DNA of 32,294 bases from Nitrososphaeraceae archaeon (GCA_025923455.1 JAICFW010000069.1:1-32294), one strand, 5' to 3'; shown: positions 16,415 through 24,837, counted from the stretch's first letter. Numbers and translations are program-made. Notes: generated by a model from the letters alone, not told the origin.

Positions 16415-16911
16415 ATGCAGTTGAATTGTTTATGAATCATTATTGTCTGTCTAGTATTTGCCATGATTTTACCAAATGTAATTCAACTTGACAAAGTAGC
16501 CGCAGAGACGGGTATAGGAAACGACATGTTTAAGGTGACTGTCACTTTATTTGAAATAACTAATTCAAGATAGGACATTACTACAATAGTGAACGTAAAA
16601 GATGAGACCAAAATTAAAGTATTCTATGCAGAAAATCCCGAAGGAAAGTTAAACATTACTGTCAGTCATGTAATGACGTTCCAAATCTGGAAGTAATTGA
16701 TAGAAGGCCGTACACAGTATGTAGGTAAGTGTTCAAGATTTTGGACTTAATTGCATAGAAGAAAATAATTCGCCTGTGAATAGGCCAGAATTTGTGGATA
16801 TTAACGTTTCAGAACAAGGCTCGGGGAATGTAGGTCAAGTTGCGAATGTGGATCAAGATGAAAACGCAAGTGATCGATTAGGATGGAAATGATGATGATG
16901 AAGATGAATAG
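16415..16911 (+). pseudogene. Decayed secreted-protein gene, frame broken several times
   Basis: Protein-like sequence runs through three frames. From ATG 16415 one frame gives MQLNCL, a TGA at 16433, then a signal-peptide-like stretch IIIVCLVFAMILPNV, then FKVTVTLFEIT, a TAG at 16571, and VNVKDETKIKVFYAENPEGK. Near 16670 the sense moves to another frame (PNLEVIDRRPYTVC). Near 16725 it moves again (VQDFGLNCIEENNSPVNRPE, then FVDINVSEQGSG). An acidic tail NDDDEDE ends at TAG 16909-16911 in a further frame. Two nonsense codons and at least three frame changes mean it cannot make the original exported beta-rich protein. The parent family is not identified. Confidence 0.75.
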
Positions 16912-17025
16912 TTCATTCTAATCTTATATCAATAGTGTTTGAATCACTACAAGCAATTGGATAAAATACATCAGGATTTCTAACTCTTAGATAATAATAT
17001 TAGGACTCAGAGGTTACTATAAAAA

Positions 17026-17277
17026 GTGGCAAAAAGACTTTGGCTAACCATACTTCTTGCTATTTTAGTATGGGGAGTAGGTCATATCTATCTAGGATTT
17101 ATCAAAAGAGGAATTGTTATTCTAGTTATTGGACTAATACTGGCATTTGTTATGCCTTGGTTTATTCCATATCCGTACATTTGGGCCATAGTTATTGGTT
17201 ACAAGATCTGGCAAATATGGGATACGTACAAATATTATAAAAAATTGAATCTGGGACAAACACAAGTCAAGATTTAA
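17026..17277 (+). CDS. Small TM2-like membrane protein
   Basis: This 83-residue protein starts at GTG 17026 with MAKRLW. Two membrane segments are clear: LTILLAILVWGVGHIYLGF, then, after a short KRG turn, IVILVIGLILAFVMPWFIPY with WAIVIGYKIW close behind. The pattern GVGHIYLGFIKRGI resembles the TM2 domain (G-x-G-x-H-x-F/Y-Y-L-G-x-x-x-x-G), and the Trp/Tyr-rich end QIWDTYKYYKKL fits the end of that domain. The function of TM2 proteins in archaea is unknown. It lies just after the pseudogene, and its next neighbour is convergent. The long hydrophobic frame argues for a real gene. Confidence 0.7.
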   Translation: MAKRLWLTILLAILVWGVGHIYLGFIKRGIVILVIGLILAFVMPWFIPYPYIWAIVIGYKIWQIWDTYKYYKKLNLGQTQVKI

Positions 17278-17326
17278 ATTATTATCAATCCCTAATTACT
17301 AAGAGCCATTTAGGATTCTTAATTTA

Positions 17327-18721
17327 TTATTCTACATGATGCTCATAAACGAGTTTATCATAAAACCTAACTGACTTTACATTTACAAATTCCAACATGC
17401 CATATCTAGATAATTCCCTGCCAAATCCACTATGTTTGATACCTCCAAAAGGAACTCTAGGATCGGAGGCAACCATGTTGTTTACTGTAACGATACCACA
17501 CTCCAATTCGCTTGATAATTTCTGTGCCTTTTCCAAATCACGGGTCCAAATGCTGCCGCCAAGTCCAAAATCAGAATTGTTTGCTGCGTTTATTGCTTCA
17601 GCTTCATCCGCAACTACCATTATTGGGGCTACAGGACCAAAAGTCTCCTCTCTTGATACTCGCATTTTTGAATTGACATTATTTATTACTGTGGGTTTAT
17701 AGAATGCCCCTGTGCTTCCTATTCTCTGGCCCCCTGTTAGTAACTCTCCACCAAGGCTTACTGCATCTTTTACCATTGAATCGATATTGTCCAGACTTTT
17801 CATGCTAGATAGTGGTCCTATATCAGTACTATCTGACAATGGATCTCCGACATTGAGTTTTTCTGCTTTTTGAACGAAAGATTCTATAAATTCATCCGCA
17901 ATTTTCTTGGAAACAATGAATCTTTTTGAAGCAACACAGCTTTGACCGCAATTTAGAAATCTACCTTTGATTGCTCCCGACGCGGCTTTCTCGATATCTG
18001 CGTCTTCCAGAACAATGAAAGGATCGCTGCCACCAAGCTCTAAAACACATTTTTTTAGTCGTGATGTTGCACGTTGGGCTACTTTGGCGCCGATTTCAAT
18101 ACTCCCAGTAAAAGTAACCCCGTCAATGTTTGAATCAATGAGCATTTCTGCAATCTTTGAATTACCAATAAGAGTACTAAATACGCCATCTTCAGCCCCA
18201 CTTTTTGAAATGGTTTTTTCAATTTCTATTCCGCACTGCATTGTTGCACTGGCAGGTTTCAGAACAATTGTATTTCCAGCCATCAATGAGGGTGCTGCAA
18301 AGCGCAATGCCTGCCAATATGGAAAATTCCAAGGCATAATACTCCCAATAACGCCCAAAGGTTGGAAGGTTATCATTGTCTTATTGGCATCACTGTTTAG
18401 TGATTCATTATTGAGAAGGATATCCCCATTATATGAGTAAAATTCAACAGCCCAGGCACATTTTTCTATCTCTGAACGAGATTCCTTGATGGGTTTTCCC
18501 ATCTCTTCAGATGCAATTCTAGCTAATCTTTCTTTATCTTTTCGCAATTGCTCAGCTAACCGGAGCAATATCATTGATCTTTTACGAATATCGCCCTTCC
18601 ATTCTCTAAAGGCTATTCTTGATTTATCTACAATCTTGGTAACTTGTTCGTTTGTCATATTTTCAAATTCATGTATCACCCGATCGTTGGCTGGATTGAC
18701 TGTAACAACGGTATTATCCAT
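17327..18721 (-). CDS. NAD(P)-dependent aldehyde dehydrogenase, succinate-semialdehyde type
   Basis: This 464-residue member of the aldehyde dehydrogenase superfamily is most like succinate-semialdehyde dehydrogenases (GabD/Sad). It contains MPWNFPYWQALRFAAPSLMA (cofactor cleft), FTGSIEIGAKVAQ, the general-base segment LELGGSDP, and the catalytic Cys262 in NCGQSCVASKRF. ETFGPVAPIM and PFGGIKHSGFGREL complete the family pattern. There is no targeting signal. It would oxidise succinate semialdehyde to succinate, but the exact substrate cannot be read from sequence. It is divergent from a beta-hydroxyacid dehydrogenase gene that could act on the same aldehyde. ATG 18721 is the start. Confidence 0.9.
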   Translation of the reverse strand: MDNTVVTVNPANDRVIHEFENMTNEQVTKIVDKSRIAFREWKGDIRKRSMILLRLAEQLRKDKERLARIASEEMGKPIKESRSEIEKCAWAVEFYSYNGDILLNNESLNSDANKTMITFQPLGVIGSIMPWNFPYWQALRFAAPSLMAGNTIVLKPASATMQCGIEIEKTISKSGAEDGVFSTLIGNSKIAEMLIDSNIDGVTFTGSIEIGAKVAQRATSRLKKCVLELGGSDPFIVLEDADIEKAASGAIKGRFLNCGQSCVASKRFIVSKKIADEFIESFVQKAEKLNVGDPLSDSTDIGPLSSMKSLDNIDSMVKDAVSLGGELLTGGQRIGSTGAFYKPTVINNVNSKMRVSREETFGPVAPIMVVADEAEAINAANNSDFGLGGSIWTRDLEKAQKLSSELECGIVTVNNMVASDPRVPFGGIKHSGFGRELSRYGMLEFVNVKSVRFYDKLVYEHHVE

Positions 18722-18962
18722 ATGCTAGATAATAAATCAACAAAGCATTAATATTCATATGCACTGCCAAATTCCTAACTAATGCAAATCTAATCAATAA
18801 GCTACGAAGAGACGTCAAAGTGAGCCTATTCAATATCTTACCTAAATCGATATTATTTCATTATATCCACGTTGACATGGCACATGTTACCAAATATAAG
18901 ATTAATAAATTTCATACTAATATAATTGAATAATACCAGTTTTTCATATCTGTAATGAAGAA

Positions 18963-18974
18963 GTAAATATATTG
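18963..18974 (+). promoter_or_regulatory. TATA-like box of the beta-hydroxyacid dehydrogenase gene
   Basis: GTAAATATATTG is centred about 42 bases before ATG 19011, so the predicted leader is short (about 15-18 bases). The rest of the 289-base gap from 18722 to 19010 shows no coding frame. Confidence 0.4.
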
Positions 18975-19010
18975 AAAAATCTTAAATTTCGAGTGCTATG
19001 AGATCATCTT

Positions 19011-19898
19011 ATGAAAATTGGTGTAATTGGAACTGGACTGATGGGATCTGCAATTGCTCATAGACTGATACAAAGAGGGTTTCAAGTATTCTTGTATAAT
19101 AGGACCAGGGGAAGGGCCAAGACACTGATAAAAATGGGCGCAATTCAAACGGAGCATCCCTCAGAGCTGGGCAGAAAATGCAATTTTGTAATTATCAGTG
19201 TGACAGATGGCTATGCAGTAAAAGAAATTTTGTTTGGTGAAAATGGATTGATTAATAGTAAGAATACAAAGTTATTAGTAGTTGACACCAGCACAGTATT
19301 GCCACAAGATTCTATTTACTGTGCCAACCTTATGAAACAAAAAGGCTACTCAATGATACAGGCTCCTATCATGGGAGGACCCGATCCTACGATGAAAGGA
19401 GATGTAATATCTATTGTTTCTGGTAATAAGAAATCTATTGAAAAATCTAAAAGAATTCTATCAACTTATAGCAGGAAAATATTTATTTTGGGAAGTAAGG
19501 ATGGTGCAGCTAACTTTATCAAACTTGCACTAAATCTCAATATTGCATTAATAGCGATCTCATTGGCAGAATCAATAGTATTTGTAAAAAAATCAAAAAT
19601 TGATCCTGCAATATTTCTTGAAATTCTAAATTCAACCTATTTTAAGACAGGTCTCAGTGAAATAAAAGGACCGAAAATGGTAAAGAATAATTTTGAACCA
19701 AAATTCTTTTTGAAAAATATGTTAAAGGACGTGCACTTGCTTAATGATTGCGCAAGGCAAAATGGGATCAGTCTTTCGTTTGCGTCACTGGCTGAACAAT
19801 ATTTCCGCATCGCATCTAATAGAGGTTACTCAGAATTAGACTATACTGGAATATTGAAACTTTTTGGAGAATTTAATAACTTAGAATCGTATCGTTAG
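19011..19898 (+). CDS. Beta-hydroxyacid dehydrogenase (3-hydroxyisobutyrate/glyoxylate-SSA reductase family)
   Basis: This 295-residue NAD(P)-dependent enzyme has an N-terminal Rossmann domain (GVIGTGLMGSAIA near residues 4-16, then FLYNRTRGRAK). The Arg-containing cofactor loop NRTRGR after beta 2 suggests preference for NADP. The substrate-binding loop is APIMGGPDPTMKGD, and GAANFIKLALNLN carries the catalytic Lys. The family includes 3-hydroxyisobutyrate dehydrogenase, tartronate semialdehyde reductase and the GLYR-type enzyme that reduces succinate semialdehyde to 4-hydroxybutyrate. That last reaction would suit the 3-hydroxypropionate/4-hydroxybutyrate cycle and the neighbouring aldehyde dehydrogenase, but this is inference. 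Confidence 0.85.
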   Translation: MKIGVIGTGLMGSAIAHRLIQRGFQVFLYNRTRGRAKTLIKMGAIQTEHPSELGRKCNFVIISVTDGYAVKEILFGENGLINSKNTKLLVVDTSTVLPQDSIYCANLMKQKGYSMIQAPIMGGPDPTMKGDVISIVSGNKKSIEKSKRILSTYSRKIFILGSKDGAANFIKLALNLNIALIAISLAESIVFVKKSKIDPAIFLEILNSTYFKTGLSEIKGPKMVKNNFEPKFFLKNMLKDVHLLNDCARQNGISLSFASLAEQYFRIASNRGYSELDYTGILKLFGEFNNLESYR

Positions 19899-19990
19899 TC
19901 ACAAACGTTAAGCAAATATATTAAATATTGACATGATTACACAAGGAATTAATAGAAAATGTGAAGCAATGCATCACACAATACAAATTC

Positions 19991-20000
19991 CTTTATACTT
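19991..20000 (+). promoter_or_regulatory. TATA-like box of the aIF1A gene
   Basis: CTTTATACTT predicts a transcript start near 20020. That leaves about 110 bases before ATG 20133, unusually long for this window, and this leader contains protein-like sequence in the aIF1A frame. Confidence 0.45.
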
Positions 20001-20078
20001 AAAAATAAAATGCACTTGTATCTCTTGAGATGAATCATTAGGTTTTTATTCTGCTTAGAAGGAATTTTAAATGAGGTT

Positions 20079-20085
20079 TTTAAAT
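20079..20085 (+). promoter_or_regulatory. Possible -1 slippery heptamer before aIF1A
   Basis: An ORF from ATG 20071 reads ATG AGG TTT TTA AAT TAG. Its last sense bases form T TTA AAT, matching the X XXY YYZ pattern of -1 frameshift sites, with the stop immediately after. A -1 slip would continue as LGKRKVLSESDLKELV into MPQQGELL, the aIF1A protein, giving 106 residues. A one-base indel or sequencing error in the T/A run would explain the same pattern. Confidence 0.3.
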
Positions 20086-20132
20086 TAGGTAAAAGAAAGG
20101 TACTAAGTGAATCTGATCTAAAGGAGTTAGTA

Positions 20133-20390
20133 ATGCCTCAACAGGGCGAACTTCTCGGACGTGTCATAAAATTAGTTGGTGGAGATAACATCATTGTGAA
20201 ATGTACGGATGGTAAAGTCCGAACATGTAGAATCAGAGGAAAAATAAAGAGGCGTATGTGGATAAGAGAACATGATGTTGTACTTATCGCACCATGGGAT
20301 TTTCAAACTGAAAAAGCAGACATTGTGTGGAGATATATTTCTGCTCATGCTGAAAAGCTCCAGAAGGACGGAGCCCTAGAGGGAATTTAG
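20133..20390 (+). CDS. eif1a: Translation initiation factor aIF1A
   Basis: aIF1A is an OB-fold (S1/IF1-like) protein that binds the decoding site of the small ribosomal subunit and promotes initiation. The conserved run is GELLGRVIKLVGGDNIIVKC, then DGKVRTCRIRGKIKRRMWIR, then DVVLIAPWDFQ and ADIVWRYI. From ATG 20133 it has 85 residues, with an AAGGAG sequence six bases before the ATG that could act as a Shine-Dalgarno site. Family members usually have a longer basic N-terminal tail. The codons just upstream are open in the same frame back to 20034 and spell GKRKVLSESDLKELV, but offer no ATG, GTG or TTG. The start is therefore uncertain, although the gene identity is sure. Confidence 0.93.
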   Translation: MPQQGELLGRVIKLVGGDNIIVKCTDGKVRTCRIRGKIKRRMWIREHDVVLIAPWDFQTEKADIVWRYISAHAEKLQKDGALEGI

Positions 20391-20398
20391 AATAAAGT

Positions 20399-21553
20399 TC
20401 AATTTTGTGGGTTATCATCTTCGGGATAATTCCCTATTATCTTACCATTAAAATCAAGCAAAATGATTTTTAGCCTTAATTGAGATTGAGAATAATTAGT
20501 CAAATGATCGTGGACCTCTTTACACAGAATATCATAAAAAGAGTTTAATCCGAATTGATCAATCAATTCACTAACATGTCGCGCAGTATTCGCCGACATT
20601 ATCTGCTTTACAAGCTCACTATTGGCACCACATTTACCTGCCAAAACTGCCAGAAAATTCATGTCAACATGAGATCCCTTTACATGAGTTTGTTTTATCC
20701 CCATTGCCATTTTTGTTAATTTACCAATGAACCCAACTACATACGCCTTCTTTATTTTCTTGATTGCGCACTGTTTGACTCCAAATCCAATAAAATCTCC
20801 AATTTGAATATAAGCATGATCTGCAATTGAAGTTCCGTAAATGGCTCGTGCAAAGTCTTCGCTCCTCCCTCCAGTAGTCAGAATAACAGAATCAGAACCC
20901 ATCGCTTTGGATACATCAATGCTCTGGCGAATTGAAGCCGCAAAGGACGCAGTAGAGTATGGGATTACTATCCCAGTTGTTCCTAAAATTGATATACCAC
21001 CCATTATGCCTAATCTAGGATTGTCAGTTTTTTTCGCAATTTCTTCTCCTTTTGGTACACTTATAATTACTGATAAGCCATAGCTCTTTTTCCTTTGTTG
21101 ATTTAATATTTCTTCAATTGCGCCATAAATCATCTTTAGTGGAGTAGGATTAATTGCAGCTTTACCAATTTCGAGTCCTAATCCTGGTTTAGTAACTCTG
21201 CCTACCCCAATTCCTCCATCAATAACTATCTTATTTGCCGGTTCCAAAATAGATACTGTTGAACAAATTTCAGCTCCATTAGTAACATCAGGATCATCTC
21301 CTCCATCCTTTATGACTGCAGCAGTAACCGATTTATCATTCTCTTGTCTTATCCAGGCGATGTCTATTGTTATTTGTTTATCCTTTGGTAGAGAAACGTT
21401 TACTTTTAATAGTCTTTCTCTGTTCACCAGAGCTGAAAGTGCGGCCTTAGTTGCTGCAGCAGCGCACGTACCAGTTGTATATCCAGTTCTAAGGGATTTT
21501 TTTTTGCCAACAGGTAAATCGCTTTCTTTAATATCATCTGTACTTTGGAACAT
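20399..21553 (-). CDS. cbiD: Cobalt-precorrin-5B (C1)-methyltransferase
   Basis: CbiD methylates C1 of the corrin ring in the anaerobic cobalamin pathway, using S-adenosylmethionine. The 384-residue protein has the hallmark N terminus LRTGYTTGTCAAAATKAAL (near residues 21-39), GVGRVTKPGL, and GIMGGISILGTTGIVIPYS. FIGKLTKMAMGIKQTHVKGS is the conserved C-terminal segment. It begins 13 bases after the SDR gene on the same strand, so the two are co-transcribed. Later cobalamin functions (cobO, an MtrA-like corrinoid protein) appear at 26-28 kb. The 3' end is nine bases from convergent aIF1A. Confidence 0.95.
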   Translation of the reverse strand: MFQSTDDIKESDLPVGKKKSLRTGYTTGTCAAAATKAALSALVNRERLLKVNVSLPKDKQITIDIAWIRQENDKSVTAAVIKDGGDDPDVTNGAEICSTVSILEPANKIVIDGGIGVGRVTKPGLGLEIGKAAINPTPLKMIYGAIEEILNQQRKKSYGLSVIISVPKGEEIAKKTDNPRLGIMGGISILGTTGIVIPYSTASFAASIRQSIDVSKAMGSDSVILTTGGRSEDFARAIYGTSIADHAYIQIGDFIGFGVKQCAIKKIKKAYVVGFIGKLTKMAMGIKQTHVKGSHVDMNFLAVLAGKCGANSELVKQIMSANTARHVSELIDQFGLNSFYDILCKEVHDHLTNYSQSQLRLKIILLDFNGKIIGNYPEDDNPQN

Positions 21554-21566
21554 ACATTCTCACTCT

Positions 21567-22319
21567 TTAAATAATTACCTTACCTCCGTCAATAATAAGA
21601 GTATTTCCAGTAGAGAAGGAAAAATTTTCACTTGCTATTGAAACAATACTCTTTGCAATTTCTTCAGGTCGACCTAATCTTTTCAGAGTATTTTCATTTT
21701 TTGCTTTTCGTAACTCACTTTTCGAAAGAGATTTGCGCATTGCCTGTGTATCAATATCTCCCAAGGCAACTGAATATGATCTAATGTTGTATTGTCCGTA
21801 TTCTAATGCTATATGTTTGGCCATGCTAATCAATCCCGCCTTTGCTATAGAGTACGGCGAACCGCATGAATGTCCTGAAATTGCTGGAGTTGAGGCGATA
21901 TTGATGATCACTCCTTTTCTTTTTTCCATCATGATTTTCAATACTTCCTTAGAAACTCGGAATGAGCCAAATAGATCAACTTGAAGTATATTCAACAATT
22001 CCGTGTCGGTTACATCATGTACTTTCTTAAACCAAATTTTTCTTTCAAATGGAAAACCAGCATTGTTTACCAATACATCAACAGTGTTAAAATCTTTTGA
22101 AATACGGTTGATAAATTGAACTATACTCTTAGTTCTAATAACATCAAGTTCTATTCCATAACTATTTTTGCCTATTATATTACAGGCCTTTTGCAACTTT
22201 GATTTCTTTCGAGATGTAATTATGACAGTTGCCCCATTTCTTGCTAATTCCCTTGCAATTTCTAATCCAAGTCCTCCCGTACCGCCAGTTACAATCCCTA
22301 TTTTTCCATCAAGAGACAA
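21567..22319 (-). CDS. Short-chain dehydrogenase/reductase
   Basis: This 250-residue classical SDR has the Rossmann motif TGGTGGLGLEIA (TGxxxGxG) and NNAG in VLVNNAG. It also has catalytic Ser in NIASTPAISG and Tyr/Lys in YSIAKAGL. TSRKKSKL after beta 2 has basic residues suggesting NADP(H). The C terminus SFSTGNTLIIDGG is typical. The substrate cannot be predicted; FabG-like 3-oxoacyl reduction or sugar oxidation are both possible. It stands directly ahead of cbiD (13-base gap). That pairing might point to cofactor synthesis, or may just reflect compact gene order. Confidence 0.88.
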   Translation of the reverse strand: MSLDGKIGIVTGGTGGLGLEIARELARNGATVIITSRKKSKLQKACNIIGKNSYGIELDVIRTKSIVQFINRISKDFNTVDVLVNNAGFPFERKIWFKKVHDVTDTELLNILQVDLFGSFRVSKEVLKIMMEKRKGVIINIASTPAISGHSCGSPYSIAKAGLISMAKHIALEYGQYNIRSYSVALGDIDTQAMRKSLSKSELRKAKNENTLKRLGRPEEIAKSIVSIASENFSFSTGNTLIIDGGKVII

Positions 22320-22425
22320 CGATCTTAGATTCGCGAGTTGGATATTTTAATTGTTATCCATAAGATAACATAATAACCACAACATAATAACGTTTTAATT
22401 TAATATTATCAGTAGATGCTTTCAG

Positions 22426-23298
22426 TTGTCTTCTTTTTCAAAGGCTGGCCACCTTGTTTCATTATTGAATAAAGGTGATTTTAAAATCTTGATGGTGTTT
22501 GCTTCGTCTTTGAAAAATCGTCAATTTTTAAATCTTACTACTCTGAGTCAATATGCAAACTTAAGTCAAGGTTTGATTGAACATCATTTGGAACGTCTTG
22601 TTAAGTTTGGGTTAATAAGTAAAAGTAACATAGGGTATACATTATTGGTAACAGGTTTAGATATTTACGTTCTAAAAACACTTTCCAACAAGAACATAAT
22701 AACGGCACTTGGACCACAAATAGGTATCGGAAAGGAAGCTGAAGTTTATCTAGCTCATGATTTGCTAAATCAGGATCGCATTTTGAAGATGTTCAGACTT
22801 GGAAGATCCAGTTTCAAACAAATAAAGAGGACACGAGATGTAAGCGCAGGGATCAATAGTTGGTTACTTTTGAATATCGAAACAGCAAAAAAAGAATATG
22901 ATATATTGACATATCTTAGAGGTTCAAGTAGCTCTTTTCCTACTCCTCTGTACAGATCTTTCCACTGCATTGTTATGGAAGCTATTTATGGCGATAGGTT
23001 ATCTGATATTGAAATTCTTAATGACCCAGAGCTAGTTTTAGAGAAAATAATCAACAACATTTCAATCGCATATTGCAAGGGATACATAAATGGCGATCTT
23101 AATGAGTACAACATACTCGTGAATGAGGACAATATCTTTATCCTAGATTGGCCTCAGGCTGTAAGAGTTGATACTGTTAATGCCGATATCGTGCTGACAA
23201 GAGATGTAAAAAATATTCTTAAATTCTTCTCAAAGAAATTTAATGTTGAAGAAGATTTACATAAAATAATTAATAAAATAAAACGAAATGCATCATAA
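22426..23298 (+). CDS. rio2: RIO2-type serine kinase/ATPase
   Basis: Rio2 is an atypical kinase that acts as an ATPase in late maturation of the small ribosomal subunit. This 290-residue protein has an N-terminal winged helix (near residues 20-80) and then the RIO kinase domain. The P-loop is IGIGKEAEVYLAHD, Lys lies in ILKMFRLGRSSFKQIKRTRD, the catalytic loop is YINGDLNEYNILV, and the metal-binding loop is ILDWPQAVRVD. The catalytic loop has Asn where RIO proteins normally have His (HGD). The start is TTG 22426; ATG 22492 would cut into the winged helix. It is divergent from the SDR-cbiD pair. Confidence 0.92.
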   Translation: MSSFSKAGHLVSLLNKGDFKILMVFASSLKNRQFLNLTTLSQYANLSQGLIEHHLERLVKFGLISKSNIGYTLLVTGLDIYVLKTLSNKNIITALGPQIGIGKEAEVYLAHDLLNQDRILKMFRLGRSSFKQIKRTRDVSAGINSWLLLNIETAKKEYDILTYLRGSSSSFPTPLYRSFHCIVMEAIYGDRLSDIEILNDPELVLEKIINNISIAYCKGYINGDLNEYNILVNEDNIFILDWPQAVRVDTVNADIVLTRDVKNILKFFSKKFNVEEDLHKIINKIKRNAS

Positions 23299-23324
23299 GA
23301 CTGGGGGCTGCATGAAAAGAAAGC

Positions 23325-24470
23325 TTACATTTTAAATGATCTTGATTTGTCGGTTTTTTCCCAAGTAAAGTCCGGATCATTTCTTCCAAAATGTCCATAC
23401 GCTGCGGTCTTCTTATAAATTGGTCGTTTAAGGCGTAACGTTTCAATTATCCCTCGAGGTGTAGTATCAAAAATCTCTCGAACTTGTGATTCAATTTTCT
23501 CTTCATAAATTTTTCCTGTATTGAAAGTGTCGACCATGATTGAAACAGGATCCGCTACTCCTATAGCATATGCAAGTTGAACTTCACATTTTGAAGCCAA
23601 ACCTGATGCAACAATATTCTTTGCAATATATCTTGCCATGTAACATGCAGACCTATCTACCTTAGAAGGGTCTTTGCCCGAAAAAGCACCTCCCCCATGT
23701 CTGCCCATACCACCATAAGTATCGGCAATTATCTTTCTCCCAGTTAGCCCGGTGTCGCCTACAGGACCCCCTATAACAAACCTGCCAGTCGGATTTACCA
23801 GAAATTTTGTTGAATTATTTATCAAATCTTCGCAAACTGGTTTTATGACCTTTGAAATAACCTCTTCTCTAACTTGAGATGTTGAGATGTCTTCAGTATG
23901 TTGAGTGGAAACAACCACAGTATCAATATTCTTTGGAACTGAATCCTCATAGATAACAGAGACCTGAGATTTCCCGTCTGGGCCCATCCAATCCAAAGTT
24001 TTTTCTTTCCTGACTGTTGCCAGCTTCATAGTTAGTTTATGTGCCAAAGTTATCGGCAATGGCATAAGTTCAGAGGTTTCATTTGTTGCAAATCCGAACA
24101 TTAGCCCTTGATCACCTGCTCCTTGTACACCATTCTCATTCTTAGAAACACCCATAGAAATATCAGGGCTCTGTTCATGGATCGCAGTTAAAACGGAACA
24201 ACTGTTTCCATCAAATCCATGTTTCAATCCATCATAACCTATATCCTTCAAAGTCTTCCTAACAACACCTTGAGCATCAATTCTTGCATTGGAAGTTACT
24301 TCTCCGGCTACAAACACAATTCCGGTAGTAGTCATAGCTTCTACTGCCACTCTCGAATCTGGATCCTGAGAAATCATTTCATCGAGTATCGAATCAGAAA
24401 CCTGATCACAAATCTTATCAGGATGACCTTCGGTGACACTTTCAGAAGTAAAAAGATAGCGTCTTGCCAT
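23325..24470 (-). CDS. metK: S-adenosylmethionine synthetase, bacterial/eukaryotic MetK type
   Basis: MetK makes S-adenosylmethionine from ATP and methionine. The 381-residue sequence is the bacterial/eukaryotic form. It contains [20 protein letters not shown] at the N terminus, [16 protein letters not shown] (active-site hexapeptide GAGDQG), the [20 protein letters not shown] segment and [16 protein letters not shown]. Most other archaea instead use a divergent archaeal MAT (COG1812). The gene follows lsm on the same strand with a 36-base gap. It supplies methyl or aminocarboxypropyl groups for CbiD, Tsr3 and others in this window, with ahcY recycling one product. Confidence 0.96.
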   Translation of the reverse strand: MARRYLFTSESVTEGHPDKICDQVSDSILDEMISQDPDSRVAVEAMTTTGIVFVAGEVTSNARIDAQGVVRKTLKDIGYDGLKHGFDGNSCSVLTAIHEQSPDISMGVSKNENGVQGAGDQGLMFGFATNETSELMPLPITLAHKLTMKLATVRKEKTLDWMGPDGKSQVSVIYEDSVPKNIDTVVVSTQHTEDISTSQVREEVISKVIKPVCEDLINNSTKFLVNPTGRFVIGGPVGDTGLTGRKIIADTYGGMGRHGGGAFSGKDPSKVDRSACYMARYIAKNIVASGLASKCEVQLAYAIGVADPVSIMVDTFNTGKIYEEKIESQVREIFDTTPRGIIETLRLKRPIYKKTAAYGHFGRNDPDFTWEKTDKSRSFKM

Positions 24471-24506
24471 TTTTAGTTACGACAAATCCCAAGAATGTCT
24501 CTTTTT

Positions 24507-24755
24507 TTAGAGATCCTTTTCTATTTTAATGAATAACACATTGTTTCCGCGAATAACTACTTTCCCATAATTTGCAACGGGATTTGCACCATTAAATTCT
24601 TCTGCGTCCAGCAAAATTAAATTCATATAAGAATCTACATTATTCATTCGGCCTCTGTACTCCAACTCGTTTTTAAGTCTGACAGATACTTTCATATTCA
24701 ATGAACGCTGCAATATTGTTAACGGCCTTTTTGGTTGCTGTGGAGATGATGACAT
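24507..24755 (-). CDS. lsm: Lsm (Sm-like archaeal RNA-binding protein)
   Basis: This 82-residue Sm-fold protein should form a heptameric ring binding U-rich RNA. Sm1 is visible as KVSVRLKNELEYRGRMNNVD followed by SYMNLILLDAEE. Sm2 is GKVVIRGNNVLFIKIE, with the conserved IRGNNV motif that forms the RNA pocket. The N terminus (SSPQQPKRPLTILQRSLN) is slightly extended and Pro/Gln-rich. It is first in a two-gene unit with metK. The opposite strand carries the divergent RadB-like gene about 100 bases away. Confidence 0.94.
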   Translation of the reverse strand: MSSSPQQPKRPLTILQRSLNMKVSVRLKNELEYRGRMNNVDSYMNLILLDAEEFNGANPVANYGKVVIRGNNVLFIKIEKDL

Positions 24756-24826
24756 ATTAGGTTTTCACTTTTGTTTTCAAAAAATAAGATCGACAATAAA
24801 AAGTTTCTCATGAGATCTCCTTCTTT

Positions 24827-24837
24827 CTATATAAATA
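24827..24837 (+). promoter_or_regulatory. TATA-like box of the RadB-like gene
   Basis: TCTATATAAAT is centred about 24 bases before ATG 24856, so transcription should begin at or beside the start codon (leaderless mRNA). Confidence 0.55.

Noticed and set aside
17967-18440. 157-residue plus-strand frame
   Set aside because: It lies wholly antisense to the aldehyde dehydrogenase, over its most conserved motifs, and has no domain of its own.
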